The position numbers and the translations under genes were made by a program. From positions 1 to 17,155 of the forward strand of contig PKYZ01000128.1 of NCBI GenBank assembly GCA_003132865.1: a stretch of DNA of 17,155 nucleotides, in the 5' to 3' direction. The stretch is from Bryobacterales bacterium (GTDB lineage: Bacteria > Acidobacteriota > Terriglobia > Bryobacterales > Bryobacteraceae). Shown piece after piece: positions 1 to 6,893 of the stretch. A model generated the notes under the pieces. That model worked only from the letters and a program-made list of their open reading frames with translations. It made no database searches and was not told the DNA's origin. Within the stretch, counting starts at the first letter, position 1, and the number at the start of each line of letters is the position of its first letter.

Positions 1-49
1 ACGTGCTGGAACTTCGGACTAGATCAGCCAGGCTTCTCCTGGCGCACCT

Positions 50-109
50 GATGAACACAGATGAACGCCGATAAAACGAATGGCTTATCCGCGTTAATCC
101 GCGTTCATC
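50..109. repeat. Imperfect inverted repeat, interspersed-type element
   Basis: Two 23-nt arms (50-72 and 87-109) are reverse complements at 19 of 23 positions and flank a 14-nt loop. Each arm is itself built from a decamer-like unit of the type GATKAACRCV repeated twice. Runs of this kind (variants of ATCCGCGTTAATCCGCG) recur between genes in many environmental bacteria, so this is probably one copy of a dispersed element; that last point is recalled knowledge, not visible here. The right arm overlaps the 3' end of the minus-strand heptose gene and contains its TAA stop (94-96). Positions 1-49 show nothing else I can support. Confidence 0.7.
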
Positions 110-1134
110 GGCGGCCAGGAATTCTTTACGATCCACGCGGCCACCTCCGCGAACGTGGCGAATCGGGGCCACGGTCCATCGGGACCGCCCGCGCCCACCA
201 ACACCGCTGAGCAGCCGGCGTTTGCACCGGCTATCGCATCGACATCGCGATCCCCTACCATGAAGCACCGCTCTGGCGGCATGCCAAACTCCAGCAGCGC
301 CCGCAACAGCAACCCCGGCCGAGGCTTGCGGCAGTCGCAGGCATCCGCCGCCGAGTGCGGGCAGTAGTAGATACGCGAGATGGTGACGCCAAACGGCGCG
401 AGCAGGCGGAACAACGCCGTATTGACCGCTATGAATTCGCGCACGGAGAAATAGCCCAGACCGATTCCTTGCTGATTGGTGACCATGACGAGCCGGTAGC
501 CCGCCCGTTGCAATTCCGCGAGACCTTCTCCCACGCCGGGCAGCAACTCGGCTTCCCGCGGATCGCTGAGATACGGACGCTCTCTGAGCAGCGTGCCGTC
601 GCGATCCAGAAACACAATCCCCTTCGGCGCCGCACTGATTACCGGTGAAGGTGGCGCCAGCCGTTCCACGGCCATCACGCGCTCGATGATCTGGCTGGTG
701 CTGACATGGTGACTGACCGGTATGGTGACGACCTGCCCCCCATATGCCGCCACGCCCTCCGCCGAGCGCAGTTGGCGCGCGCTATAATCCCCGCCCTTGA
801 TATAGAAATCGGGCTTCCAGCGCTGAATCTGCGCCAAGGGCCGCACGTCGTTCAAAATCGTTACCGCATCCACCGAGCCCAGCGCCGCCACCACGCTCAT
901 CCTCTCCAGTTCGGAACAGATGGGCCGATGCGGGTCTTTGTATTGGCGAATCGACCAATCCGAATTGACCGCGACCAGCAGCGCATCGCACAGGCCGCGA
1001 CTGCGCGCCAGGTAATCCACGTGGCCGGAATGCAGCAAATCGAAAGCGCCGCAGGTGTATCCCAGCTTCCGGCCGGCGCGCCGCAGTTCGGCTACCCAGC
1101 CATCCACCTGGTCATTTGTCAGAATCCTTGTCAT
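94..1134 (-). CDS. rfaE2: Fused heptose 1-phosphate adenylyltransferase / heptose bisphosphate phosphatase
   Basis: This 346-residue protein joins two enzymes of ADP-heptose synthesis for LPS inner core. Residues 1-155 are a nucleotidyltransferase of the RfaE domain II/HldC type, with the HSGH signature at 35-38, KGGD at 113-116 and a STSQII motif near 145. Residues 170-340 are a HAD-IIIA phosphatase of the GmhB type, with DRDGT at 177-181 (nucleophile D177, acid/base D179), a zinc site C258-x-H260...C266-x-C268 followed by RKPRPG, and VGDRDVD at 293-299. The ATG overlaps the stop of the upstream kinase gene in an ATGA, so translation is probably coupled. In well-studied bacteria the adenylyltransferase is fused to the kinase and GmhB stands alone; here the partner has been swapped. 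The last residues are encoded by an intergenic repeat. Both activities look intact by motif; sugar stereochemistry and nucleotide preference (ADP or GDP) cannot be read from the sequence. Confidence 0.93.
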   Translation of the reverse strand: MTRILTNDQVDGWVAELRRAGRKLGYTCGAFDLLHSGHVDYLARSRGLCDALLVAVNSDWSIRQYKDPHRPICSELERMSVVAALGSVDAVTILNDVRPLAQIQRWKPDFYIKGGDYSARQLRSAEGVAAYGGQVVTIPVSHHVSTSQIIERVMAVERLAPPSPVISAAPKGIVFLDRDGTLLRERPYLSDPREAELLPGVGEGLAELQRAGYRLVMVTNQQGIGLGYFSVREFIAVNTALFRLLAPFGVTISRIYYCPHSAADACDCRKPRPGLLLRALLEFGMPPERCFMVGDRDVDAIAGANAGCSAVLVGAGGPDGPWPRFATFAEVAAWIVKNSWPPMNAD

Positions 1135-2123
1135 CGCCGGCGCAGCCCCGCCATGGCCTTCGCGAGTTTCTCGCGGGAGATGGCCACGGTGCCGGATTCG
1201 CCCACCGCCAGGGCCGCCGCTAGGTTCGCCAACCAGACGGCGTCGCCGAGCGCGGCTCCCGCCGCCAGTGCCACAGCCAGCGTCGCCAAGGCGGTATCGC
1301 CGGCGCCGGTCACGTCGTAGACTTCCCGGGCGAAGCTGGGAAAGTGCTCCTCCGGCGCCTCCGGCCGTAGCAGCGTCATGCCATCTTTGCCTTCGGTAAC
1401 TACAATGGCCGTCGACCCCGCGAGGCGCAGCAGTTGCCTGGCGGCATGCATCGTTTCTTCGTGATGGCGCGCGGACAACCCGGTGAGTATGGCCAGTTCG
1501 CTCCGATTCGGTTTGAGTACGGTAGCCCCCCGATAGCGCTCGAAGTCGGGGCCTTTCGGATCTACCACGACCGGCTTGCCGTAGCGCGCGGCCGCGCCGA
1601 TGATCCCCTTGACCACCGGCGCAGTCGCAAAACCCTTGGCGTAATCCGACACCAGGACGGCATCCACGCGCGGCATCATGCGCGCGGCGCGCTTCACCAC
1701 TTCATCGCCCAGGCTGGCGTCGATCGGCGCCGTATCTTCATCGTCGATGCGCACGACCTGTTGGTCATGCGCCACGATTCGCAATTTCACCGTGGTCGGG
1801 CGCCCCGCGTCGATCGAAATGTGCGCGCAATCGATGCCTCGCTTGGACAGCATCCCGCGCAGCTCCGCGCCCGCTTCGTCCTGGCCGGTAACGCCGAAAA
1901 GAATAACCCGCGCGCCCAGCGCGGCCACATTGCATGCGGTGTTCGCTGCGCCGCCTGGAACGCCGAACGCGCTGACCTTGCGCACGATGGGCACGGGCGC
2001 CTCGGGCGAGATGCGATCCACTTCGCCCGACCAATAGCGGTCCAGCATCAGATCGCCGGCCACCAGCACGCGCTTCCCGGCAAATGCTTCGACGGCTTTG
2101 GCGATGGCGGCGTTCGGTCTCAT
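1131..2123 (-). CDS. rfaE1: D-glycero-D-manno-heptose 7-phosphate kinase (PfkB family)
   Basis: Predicted cytosolic sugar kinase of 330 residues that phosphorylates heptose 7-phosphate at C1, the step before GmhB. It matches RfaE domain I: GDLMLDRY at 23-30, the PfkB sugar-binding motif GGAAN at 57-61, LKPNRSE in the middle, and the PfkB signature DVTGAGDT around residue 265, whose last Asp is the catalytic base. The length fits the isolated kinase domain, with no adenylyltransferase attached; that domain lies in the next gene, overlapped by 4 bp. I chose ATG 2123 because it starts just before the conserved fold. A longer frame from TTG 2177 would add 18 unconserved residues and begin in the T-tract of the upstream gene's terminator. 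No clear Shine-Dalgarno sequence precedes 2123. The isomerase GmhA and epimerase HldD are not in the window. Confidence 0.92.
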   Translation of the reverse strand: MRPNAAIAKAVEAFAGKRVLVAGDLMLDRYWSGEVDRISPEAPVPIVRKVSAFGVPGGAANTACNVAALGARVILFGVTGQDEAGAELRGMLSKRGIDCAHISIDAGRPTTVKLRIVAHDQQVVRIDDEDTAPIDASLGDEVVKRAARMMPRVDAVLVSDYAKGFATAPVVKGIIGAAARYGKPVVVDPKGPDFERYRGATVLKPNRSELAILTGLSARHHEETMHAARQLLRLAGSTAIVVTEGKDGMTLLRPEAPEEHFPSFAREVYDVTGAGDTALATLAVALAAGAALGDAVWLANLAAALAVGESGTVAISREKLAKAMAGLRRR

Positions 2124-2165
2124 GCACGCGGTGGATCGGGGCGGGTCTGACCTTCGTTCCGGGCC

Positions 2166-2174
2166 AGCATAACA
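2166..2174 (-). promoter_or_regulatory. Candidate extended -10 element for the heptose operon
   Basis: On the minus strand this reads TGTTATGCT, a TGn extended -10 with a TATGCT hexamer. It lies about 43 nt before the ATG at 2123 and just past the terminator of the upstream gene. No good -35 is visible. It is a weak call based on pattern only. Confidence 0.3.
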
Positions 2175-2175
2175 C

Positions 2176-2234
2176 AAAAAGCAGAAGTGAGAAGTCAGGA
2201 GTCAGAAGCCAGAATGGCAGCTCCCGACTTCTCA
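2176..2234 (-). terminator. Probable Rho-independent terminator of the DUF1579-VOC gene
   Basis: Arms 2188-2201 and 2221-2234 pair at 13 of 14 positions around a 19-nt loop. On the minus strand the hairpin starts at the TGA of the DUF1579-VOC gene and is followed by a pyrimidine-rich stretch ending in CTTTTT (2176-2181). The order of stop, stem and T-tract fits an intrinsic terminator for the minus strand, although about seven bases separate the stem from the T run. Confidence 0.55.
2183..2217 (+). repeat. Degenerate heptanucleotide tandem repeat
   Basis: Five consecutive 7-bp units read AGAAGTG, AGAAGTC, AGGAGTC, AGAAGCC and AGAATGG. The first units form one arm of the terminator hairpin. 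The purine-rich composition differs from the surrounding GC-rich coding DNA. Confidence 0.65.
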
Positions 2235-3170
2235 ACGTCCCGGCATCTGCGAGACGCTCAACACGTTGCCGTCCGGATCTTTGAACCACGCCACGCGCGC
2301 GCCCGCGTGAACCGCGGCCACTTCGGGACCGCTGGGCGAGGTCCAGATGCCCAACTCGTCCTGGCCCTTCATCCAGGGGTAGCGCTGGAACTCGACACCC
2401 GCGCTCCGAAGACGCGTCACCGCTGCCACGATGTCGTCGACGTCCCAGCCCAGCACGGTAAACTGGGGCGGTGTCCAATCCTTCACCGGCGTGAGGCGCA
2501 ACGTAGTCCCGTTAGCGTCAAACACCAATGCGAATTGATCCTCGCCCACCAGCCGCAGGCCCAGCGTGTCGCGGTAGAACTTCCTGGCGGCGTCGCGGTC
2601 GCGGACCGCCGCAAAAGCTACGATCTTCTGTGTGCCCAGCATCATTCCTCCGTATTTTGCGTTATCCAACCGGCTGTAAATGGCTTCGTAGGCAGTCGTC
2701 CACGTTTTCCCGGAATCCGCGGACTTTCGCCACCATACCTTGACCCGATTCGCGCTCTCTTTGACGATGTCCATGCGGTTCAAGACATCGCCTCCGGCCT
2801 CGTTTTTGCTCACGCCGGAATACTCTAAACCACGATCGCTGGCCGCGCCCTCAAACGCATGCACGTGACCGTGGTTATCCACGTTGAGTTGGTGCCAACG
2901 CTTGTCTTCGGCGCTATACGCATGCACATTGCTGCCGCGAAATCTGCTGCCGGACGCCCAAGCCTCCGTCAACTCGCAACCTTCCAACCCAAGCTCGATT
3001 TTACTTCTGCCCAACTCGTTTCCACCAGGGTCCGACACTTTCCAGTTGCCCACCCAGAAATTCAATGCGCCGTATCCGCCGCCGGCACAGACCGATGGCC
3101 CTTCCGCTCCCCAAAGTGAGCCCGCCGCGAGCATCGCGACAACCCACCATACCCGCCTCACAGTGCCCAT
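2232..3170 (-). CDS. Exported DUF1579-like domain fused to a VOC (glyoxalase-like) domain
   Basis: This 312-residue protein has three parts. Residues 1-25 look like a signal peptide (Arg-Arg, then WWVVAMLAAGSLWGA). Residues about 27-165 resemble the DUF1579-type lipocalin-like barrel (FWVGNWKVSDPGG, RWHQLNVDN, SGKTWTTAYEAIYSR). Residues 177-312 form a complete VOC-fold domain beginning MLGTQKIVAF and ending AWFKDPDGNVLSVSQM, the length of a free-standing VOC protein. No enzymatic activity can be assigned. The fusion is odd because VOC proteins of this type are normally cytosolic and a ribosome binding site sits exactly at the domain junction. The start is uncertain: ATGs at 3236, 3215, 3188 and 3170 share the frame. 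I prefer 3170 because it gives a standard signal peptide, and a -10-like box at 3223-3228 argues against 3236. The gene is divergent from the AraC regulator and ends in a probable terminator. Confidence 0.75.
   Translation of the reverse strand: MGTVRRVWWVVAMLAAGSLWGAEGPSVCAGGGYGALNFWVGNWKVSDPGGNELGRSKIELGLEGCELTEAWASGSRFRGSNVHAYSAEDKRWHQLNVDNHGHVHAFEGAASDRGLEYSGVSKNEAGGDVLNRMDIVKESANRVKVWWRKSADSGKTWTTAYEAIYSRLDNAKYGGMMLGTQKIVAFAAVRDRDAARKFYRDTLGLRLVGEDQFALVFDANGTTLRLTPVKDWTPPQFTVLGWDVDDIVAAVTRLRSAGVEFQRYPWMKGQDELGIWTSPSGPEVAAVHAGARVAWFKDPDGNVLSVSQMPGR
2640..2651 (-). promoter_or_regulatory. Internal Shine-Dalgarno and ATG at the VOC domain boundary
   Basis: On the minus strand GGAGG (2647-2651) is followed by ATGATG (2645-2640), with 4 nt between GGAGG and the second ATG, which encodes the first residue of the VOC domain. 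It lies in frame inside the longer fusion gene. It could yield a separate cytosolic 136-residue VOC protein, or be a relic of the time when VOC was its own gene. Confidence 0.6.
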
Positions 3171-3219
3171 GACAACAGTCTGGGCCATGGGAGGCTCTGT
3201 CGTAAAGCCCGCCATGCGC

Positions 3220-3229
3220 CATAATATAT
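3220..3229. promoter_or_regulatory. AT-rich divergent promoter core
   Basis: A short all-AT island (ATAATATAT) in GC-rich DNA separates the divergent DUF1579-VOC and AraC genes. On the plus strand CATAAT (3220-3225) and on the minus strand TATATT (3228-3223) each match the -10 consensus at 5 of 6 positions. The -35 regions are poor. Transcripts would start close to 3232 (plus) and 3216 (minus). Confidence 0.45.
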
Positions 3230-3351
3230 CTCTCATGTGACAAGGTTACATCGAGTATTACGATCCCAAGCCGGGCACGTCCATTTCCACGCTGGCCTAC
3301 GAGTATACGCCCGCTTTCCGCGTACCGGAGCATGCCCACGGCGCGGACCAG

Positions 3352-4029
3352 GTGATCTACGCCACGCGCGGCGTGATGGAGGTCTCCGCGGGCCAGAGCT
3401 TCTGGCTGATTCCTCCGCAATTCGCCATCTGGATTCCCGCGCGGACCATGCACCGCATTCGCATGCCCGGCGCAGTTTCGATGCGCACGCTCTATCTGCG
3501 GCGCGGCCTCGCCCCCAAGCTGCCCGGTACGTGCACGGTGCTGCACGTGACTCCGCTGTTGCGCGAGCTGATCGTAGAAGCGGTCCGCATAGGACAGCTG
3601 CGCGCCCGCAATCGCTTGCACTGCGCGCTGCGGGATCTGATAGTCTTCCACCTCGAAGGCGCATCTTCCGTTCCCACATTCCTCACGCTGCCCAAAGATC
3701 CGCGGGCGCTCGCCGTGGCCCAGGCGCTGATCGCCAACCAGGCGCACAATCCGTCGCTCGATTCGCTCTGCGCCAGCGCCGGCGCCAGCGTGCGGACCAT
3801 CGAGCGAGTGTTTCGCAGCGAGGTTGGTACCGACTTTGCGACGTGGCGCAGGCAAGCCCGGCTCATGAAAGCTGTGGAATTGTTAGCCGCGGGCGGCTCG
3901 GTCAAGCAGGCTGCCTTCGCGACCGGCTACCGGCAACCCAGCGCATTCGTGGAGATGTTTCGCCGGACGTTCGCGGCCACGCCCAAAGCCTGGGCAACGG
4001 CGCTCGCGGAAAGCCGCCTACCGGCATGA
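3352..4029 (+). CDS. AraC-family transcriptional regulator (start codon unclear)
   Basis: Predicted DNA-binding regulator. The C-terminal ~100 residues form the AraC double helix-turn-helix (SLCASAGASVRTIERVF, then KQAAFATGYRQPSAFVEMFRRTF), and the N-terminal part is a cupin-like sensor (IPPQFAIWIPARTMHRI). The first conventional start is GTG 3352, giving 225 residues, but the open frame continues upstream to 3241 and those codons encode the missing cupin strands (STLAYEYTPAFRVPEHAHGADQ). At the expected N-terminus there is ATG TGA at 3235-3240, or ATC at 3250 preceded by AAGG. The real product is therefore either longer with a rare start, or the gene has lost its start. It is divergent from the DUF1579-VOC gene and overlaps the GyrI-like frame by ATGA at 4026-4029, so those are candidate targets. 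The effector is unknown. Confidence 0.85.
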   Translation: MIYATRGVMEVSAGQSFWLIPPQFAIWIPARTMHRIRMPGAVSMRTLYLRRGLAPKLPGTCTVLHVTPLLRELIVEAVRIGQLRARNRLHCALRDLIVFHLEGASSVPTFLTLPKDPRALAVAQALIANQAHNPSLDSLCASAGASVRTIERVFRSEVGTDFATWRRQARLMKAVELLAAGGSVKQAAFATGYRQPSAFVEMFRRTFAATPKAWATALAESRLPA

Positions 4030-4067
4030 AAATCGCAAATACTGTCAAGAAACGTCCGGCGCGGGAT

Positions 4068-4073
4068 TATGCT
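4068..4073 (+). promoter_or_regulatory. Candidate -10 box before the GyrI-like gene
   Basis: TATGCT lies 6 nt before the ATG at 4080, a spacing that would give a nearly leaderless transcript. A CTGTCA hexamer lies 20 nt upstream, longer than ideal. Weak call. Confidence 0.25.
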
Positions 4074-4079
4074 GTGAAC

Positions 4080-4728
4080 ATGAAGACCAATGCGGCACGC
4101 GCTCCCATCGCGAAGCTCGATCTTTACCAAATCAACAAGGCGGATTACGCGACGCCCCGTAAGCCCGTCCTCCTGCGAATTGCCCAACCAACCTATCTCG
4201 GAATCGCAGGCCGCGGAACGCCTGGCGGAGAAGCTTTCCAGCAAGCCATAGGTGCTCTTTACAGTGTCGCTTTCACCATCAAAATGGCAAGCAAGTTTGC
4301 AGGCCGGGATTACGGCATCTCGAAGCTCGAAGGGCTGTGGTGGGTGGATTCGGGACGTTCGTTCATTACGGAACCGAAGGACAAATGGTCGTGGCGGCTT
4401 TTGATCCGGACCCCCGATTTTATTGGCAAGCGCGAGATGGAAGGCGCCCGCAAGCAGCTCGCCGAAAAGGGCGCCGGAAACGGCAGAGCCCCGCTCTTCA
4501 AAGAAGTCGAGTTAACCACCTTCAACGAGGGCCAGTGCGTGCAGATGCTGCATGCCGGACCCTACGACCGGGCCGGAGACCATCCGGCAGATGGAAACCT
4601 TCGCCGCCGGGCAAAGCCACCGTTTTGACGGCTTGCACCACGAGATTTACCTGTCCGATCCGCGCCGCGTGGCGCCGGAAAAGTTGCGGACCATTCTGCG
4701 CATTCCCGTCAGACAAGTAAACTATTGA
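4080..4728 (+). pseudogene. GyrI-like small-molecule binding protein, frameshifted
   Basis: The frame from ATG 4080 encodes a stand-alone GyrI-like domain, with LDLYQINKADYATPRKPVLL, then FQQAIGALYSVAFTIKM, GRDYGISKLEGLWW and QMLHAGPYD. These proteins bind hydrophobic small molecules; the exact ligand is unknown. After GPYDR (about 4570) the frame goes wrong and ends at 4628. The proper C-terminus continues one base over from 4573 to the TGA at 4726-4728 (PETIRQMETFAAGQSHRF ... HHEIYLSDPRR ... KLRTILRIPV). Restoring two bases would give a GPYDREPET-like join, so a 2-nt deletion is the simplest explanation; a 1-nt insertion or sequencing error is possible. An alternative ATG at 4026 overlaps the AraC stop and adds 18 unconserved residues. 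If genuine, the shift replaces the last ~50 residues and probably inactivates the fold. Confidence 0.8.
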
Positions 4729-4789
4729 GTCTCGCACAATACAGTGACAATCAGAGGGTGGGGCGGGCGCCCCGTAAGGAAGCGGTCTC

Positions 4790-4798
4790 TGCTATCCT
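4790..4798 (+). promoter_or_regulatory. Candidate extended -10 for the VWA gene
   Basis: TGCTATCCT matches a TGn extended -10, with TATCCT ending 10 nt before the ATG at 4809. No Shine-Dalgarno sequence is visible between them, so a very short leader is implied. Pattern-based only. Confidence 0.35.
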
Positions 4799-4808
4799 GG
4801 CAAGACAT

Positions 4809-6887
4809 ATGCTTCGCTGGATGGTACTGACGTTGCTTTGCCTGTGTCTGCTCCAGGCACAGCAACCCGCCCCGCTGCCCGCCACGGTATTCAGCGTCGG
4901 CACCACGCTGGTCCAGATCGACTCCGTGGTCACCGATTCGAAAGGCCAACAAGTCGCCAATCTGAAGCCCGGCGATTTCCAGGTCCTGGTCGACGGCAAA
5001 CCGCAACCGATTACGAACTTCTCCTACGTTCACCTGGATTCCCCGGACGTGAACCGGCCCGGCCTCTCTCCGCAGGCGTTGCGCAAGCCGCTTCCGTCCG
5101 CCAATCCCGCGGACGTGCTCAAACCCGAGGACGTGCGCCGCAGCATGGTGCTGGTGGTGGACGATTTGAGCCTCTCGTTCGAGAGCATGCACTCCGTGCG
5201 CCAGACCTTGCGTAAGTTCATCGACGAGCAGATGCAGCCAGGCGATCTGGTGGCCCTGTGGGAGACTGGCCGCGGCAACAGCGTCTTCCAGCAATTCACG
5301 TCCGACAAGCGCGTTCTTCAAGCCGCCGTCGAGAATCTGCGCTGGAATCCGCGCGGCCTCGGCTTGGTCAACCCGTTTGAGCCCGAAATTCCCCGCCTGA
5401 CTCAGATGATGAACATGGTGATGTACGGAACTACAGCCGCGCCCAACGGTCCCCCCGGAGTGGCTCAGGCACAGCGCACGGACGAGGCCAATGAAACAGC
5501 CTACACCCGGATGAACGCCACCGGCGGCGCGCTCGACACGTTGGGCCAACTTCTGGATGAGTTACGGCCGGTGGGTGGCCGCAAGGCGGTGGTCTTCTTC
5601 TCGGATGGCCTAGCCCTGCCGGGGGTCAATCTTCCCGGCTCGTCCGTCCAGACCTTTCGCAACGACGAATTGGTTACCAGGTTCCGCCGCCTCATCGACA
5701 AGGCCAATCGCGCGGGGGCCGTCGTCTACACCGTGGATGCGCGCGGCCTGGTGTATCTGGAGCCGGAGAAACTCAGCGCCCTCGAGCTATCCCAACAAGG
5801 ACTTCTGCAGCTTGCCGAAGACACCGGAGGCTTCGCCACCGTGAACGGCAACGGTTTGAGCGATGCCCTCCAACGCATCGAAGAGGAGCAGCGGGGATAT
5901 TATCTGATCGGCTTCAAGGCGCCGGATAACATCGGCACCGGGGATCCGGCGTCTAAGGCCGATTACCATTCGATCAAGGTAACGGTGAACTGCCACGGCC
6001 TGCGGGCCCATTCCCGCTCCGGATTCTTCGGCGAGACCGACGAAGCGGCGCGCCCCAAGTATGCGACCCGCCAGGCTCAGATGATGGCAACCGTCCAGTC
6101 CCTCTTCAATAAGTCGGACTTGCATGTGCGCATGACAGCCCTGTACCGGCGTACCGCCAAAGGCCAAACGGTGGTGCATAACCTGTTGTATGTCGATCCG
6201 CGCGATATTACTTTCCGCACGGATCTTTACGGCATCCAGTATGCGGCGCTCGATCTGGTCATCCTGGCTTCCGGTTATGGCGTCGATCCGTTGGCCAGTC
6301 TCAGCCGCCATATTACGATCGACGCCAACGACGACAAACTGAAGCAATTGCGCAAGGACGGGCTGCTGTTTACTTTGGATGTTCCGGTGAAACAGGCCGG
6401 CCCCTACCAGATCCGCGCGTGCGTTCTGGATAGCACCTCGCGCGCCTCCGGATCCGCCGGGCAATACATCGATATTCCGGATCTGAAGAAACGGCACCTA
6501 GCCCTGACAACGCCATTGATCGACGACGTCTCCGCACCTGGCGAGAACCGGTTCAACGACGTGTCTTCCGCTCTGCGCGAGTTCCGCGCCGGCAGCCGGC
6601 TGGCGTTCGCATTCCGTATCGAAACAGATAAAGATGGCCGCGGCGCCGTTTCGCCGGGCAGATTCGATACGCAAGTCCAGCTCTATCGCGACCGCACCCC
6701 GATCTTGAACAATCCGGTTTCAGTCGCCCCCGCTCCGGGCGCAGACGGGCGCGCGGTGGGCGGAGAATTGCGGCTGAGCAGTTCCCTGCCCGCGGGTCAT
6801 TACTACCTGCAAGCCATGGCGACGGATCGCCGCGGCAAGACTCCGCGCACCGCCAGCTCGTGGATTGAATTCCAAGTCGTCGAGTGA
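4809..6887 (+). CDS. Secreted VWFA-related Acidobacterial domain protein
   Basis: Predicted exported protein of 692 residues. Residues 1-17 form a hydrophobic signal peptide (MLRWMVLTLLCLCLLQA), which decides the start at ATG 4809; a longer frame from TTG 4725 would bury it. Residues about 25-75 form a small beta domain (VQIDSVVTDSKGQQVANLKPGDFQV), followed by a von Willebrand A domain with a MIDAS-like DLSLS at 119-123 and a later GRKAVVFFSDGLALPG strand. The C-terminal ~300 residues are beta-rich with no motif I recognise. This arrangement matches the family annotated as 'VWFA-related Acidobacterial domain', abundant in Solibacter-like genomes and without a known function. Metal-dependent protein binding at the cell surface or periplasm is an inference. 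The stop lies 6 bp from the stop of the convergent nucleotidyltransferase gene. Confidence 0.9.
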   Translation: MLRWMVLTLLCLCLLQAQQPAPLPATVFSVGTTLVQIDSVVTDSKGQQVANLKPGDFQVLVDGKPQPITNFSYVHLDSPDVNRPGLSPQALRKPLPSANPADVLKPEDVRRSMVLVVDDLSLSFESMHSVRQTLRKFIDEQMQPGDLVALWETGRGNSVFQQFTSDKRVLQAAVENLRWNPRGLGLVNPFEPEIPRLTQMMNMVMYGTTAAPNGPPGVAQAQRTDEANETAYTRMNATGGALDTLGQLLDELRPVGGRKAVVFFSDGLALPGVNLPGSSVQTFRNDELVTRFRRLIDKANRAGAVVYTVDARGLVYLEPEKLSALELSQQGLLQLAEDTGGFATVNGNGLSDALQRIEEEQRGYYLIGFKAPDNIGTGDPASKADYHSIKVTVNCHGLRAHSRSGFFGETDEAARPKYATRQAQMMATVQSLFNKSDLHVRMTALYRRTAKGQTVVHNLLYVDPRDITFRTDLYGIQYAALDLVILASGYGVDPLASLSRHITIDANDDKLKQLRKDGLLFTLDVPVKQAGPYQIRACVLDSTSRASGSAGQYIDIPDLKKRHLALTTPLIDDVSAPGENRFNDVSSALREFRAGSRLAFAFRIETDKDGRGAVSPGRFDTQVQLYRDRTPILNNPVSVAPAPGADGRAVGGELRLSSSLPAGHYYLQAMATDRRGKTPRTASSWIEFQVVE

Positions 6888-6893
6888 GCGGTG

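Noticed and set aside
2124..2177. TTG 2177 as start of the heptose kinase
   Set aside because: It would begin inside the upstream gene's terminator T-tract and add residues with no similarity to the family; ATG 2123 is better.
3237..4628. Single 463-residue plus-strand protein
   Set aside because: Its first ~260 residues are the AraC gene read in the wrong frame; only the part from about 4026 (GyrI-like) resembles protein.
4760..4773. GC hairpin (GGGGC / GCCCC) as terminator after the GyrI-like gene
   Set aside because: The stem is only 5 bp and no T-tract follows on either strand.
4722..5549. 275-residue minus-strand open frame
   Set aside because: Antisense to the VWA gene; no signal peptide, motif or ribosome binding site.
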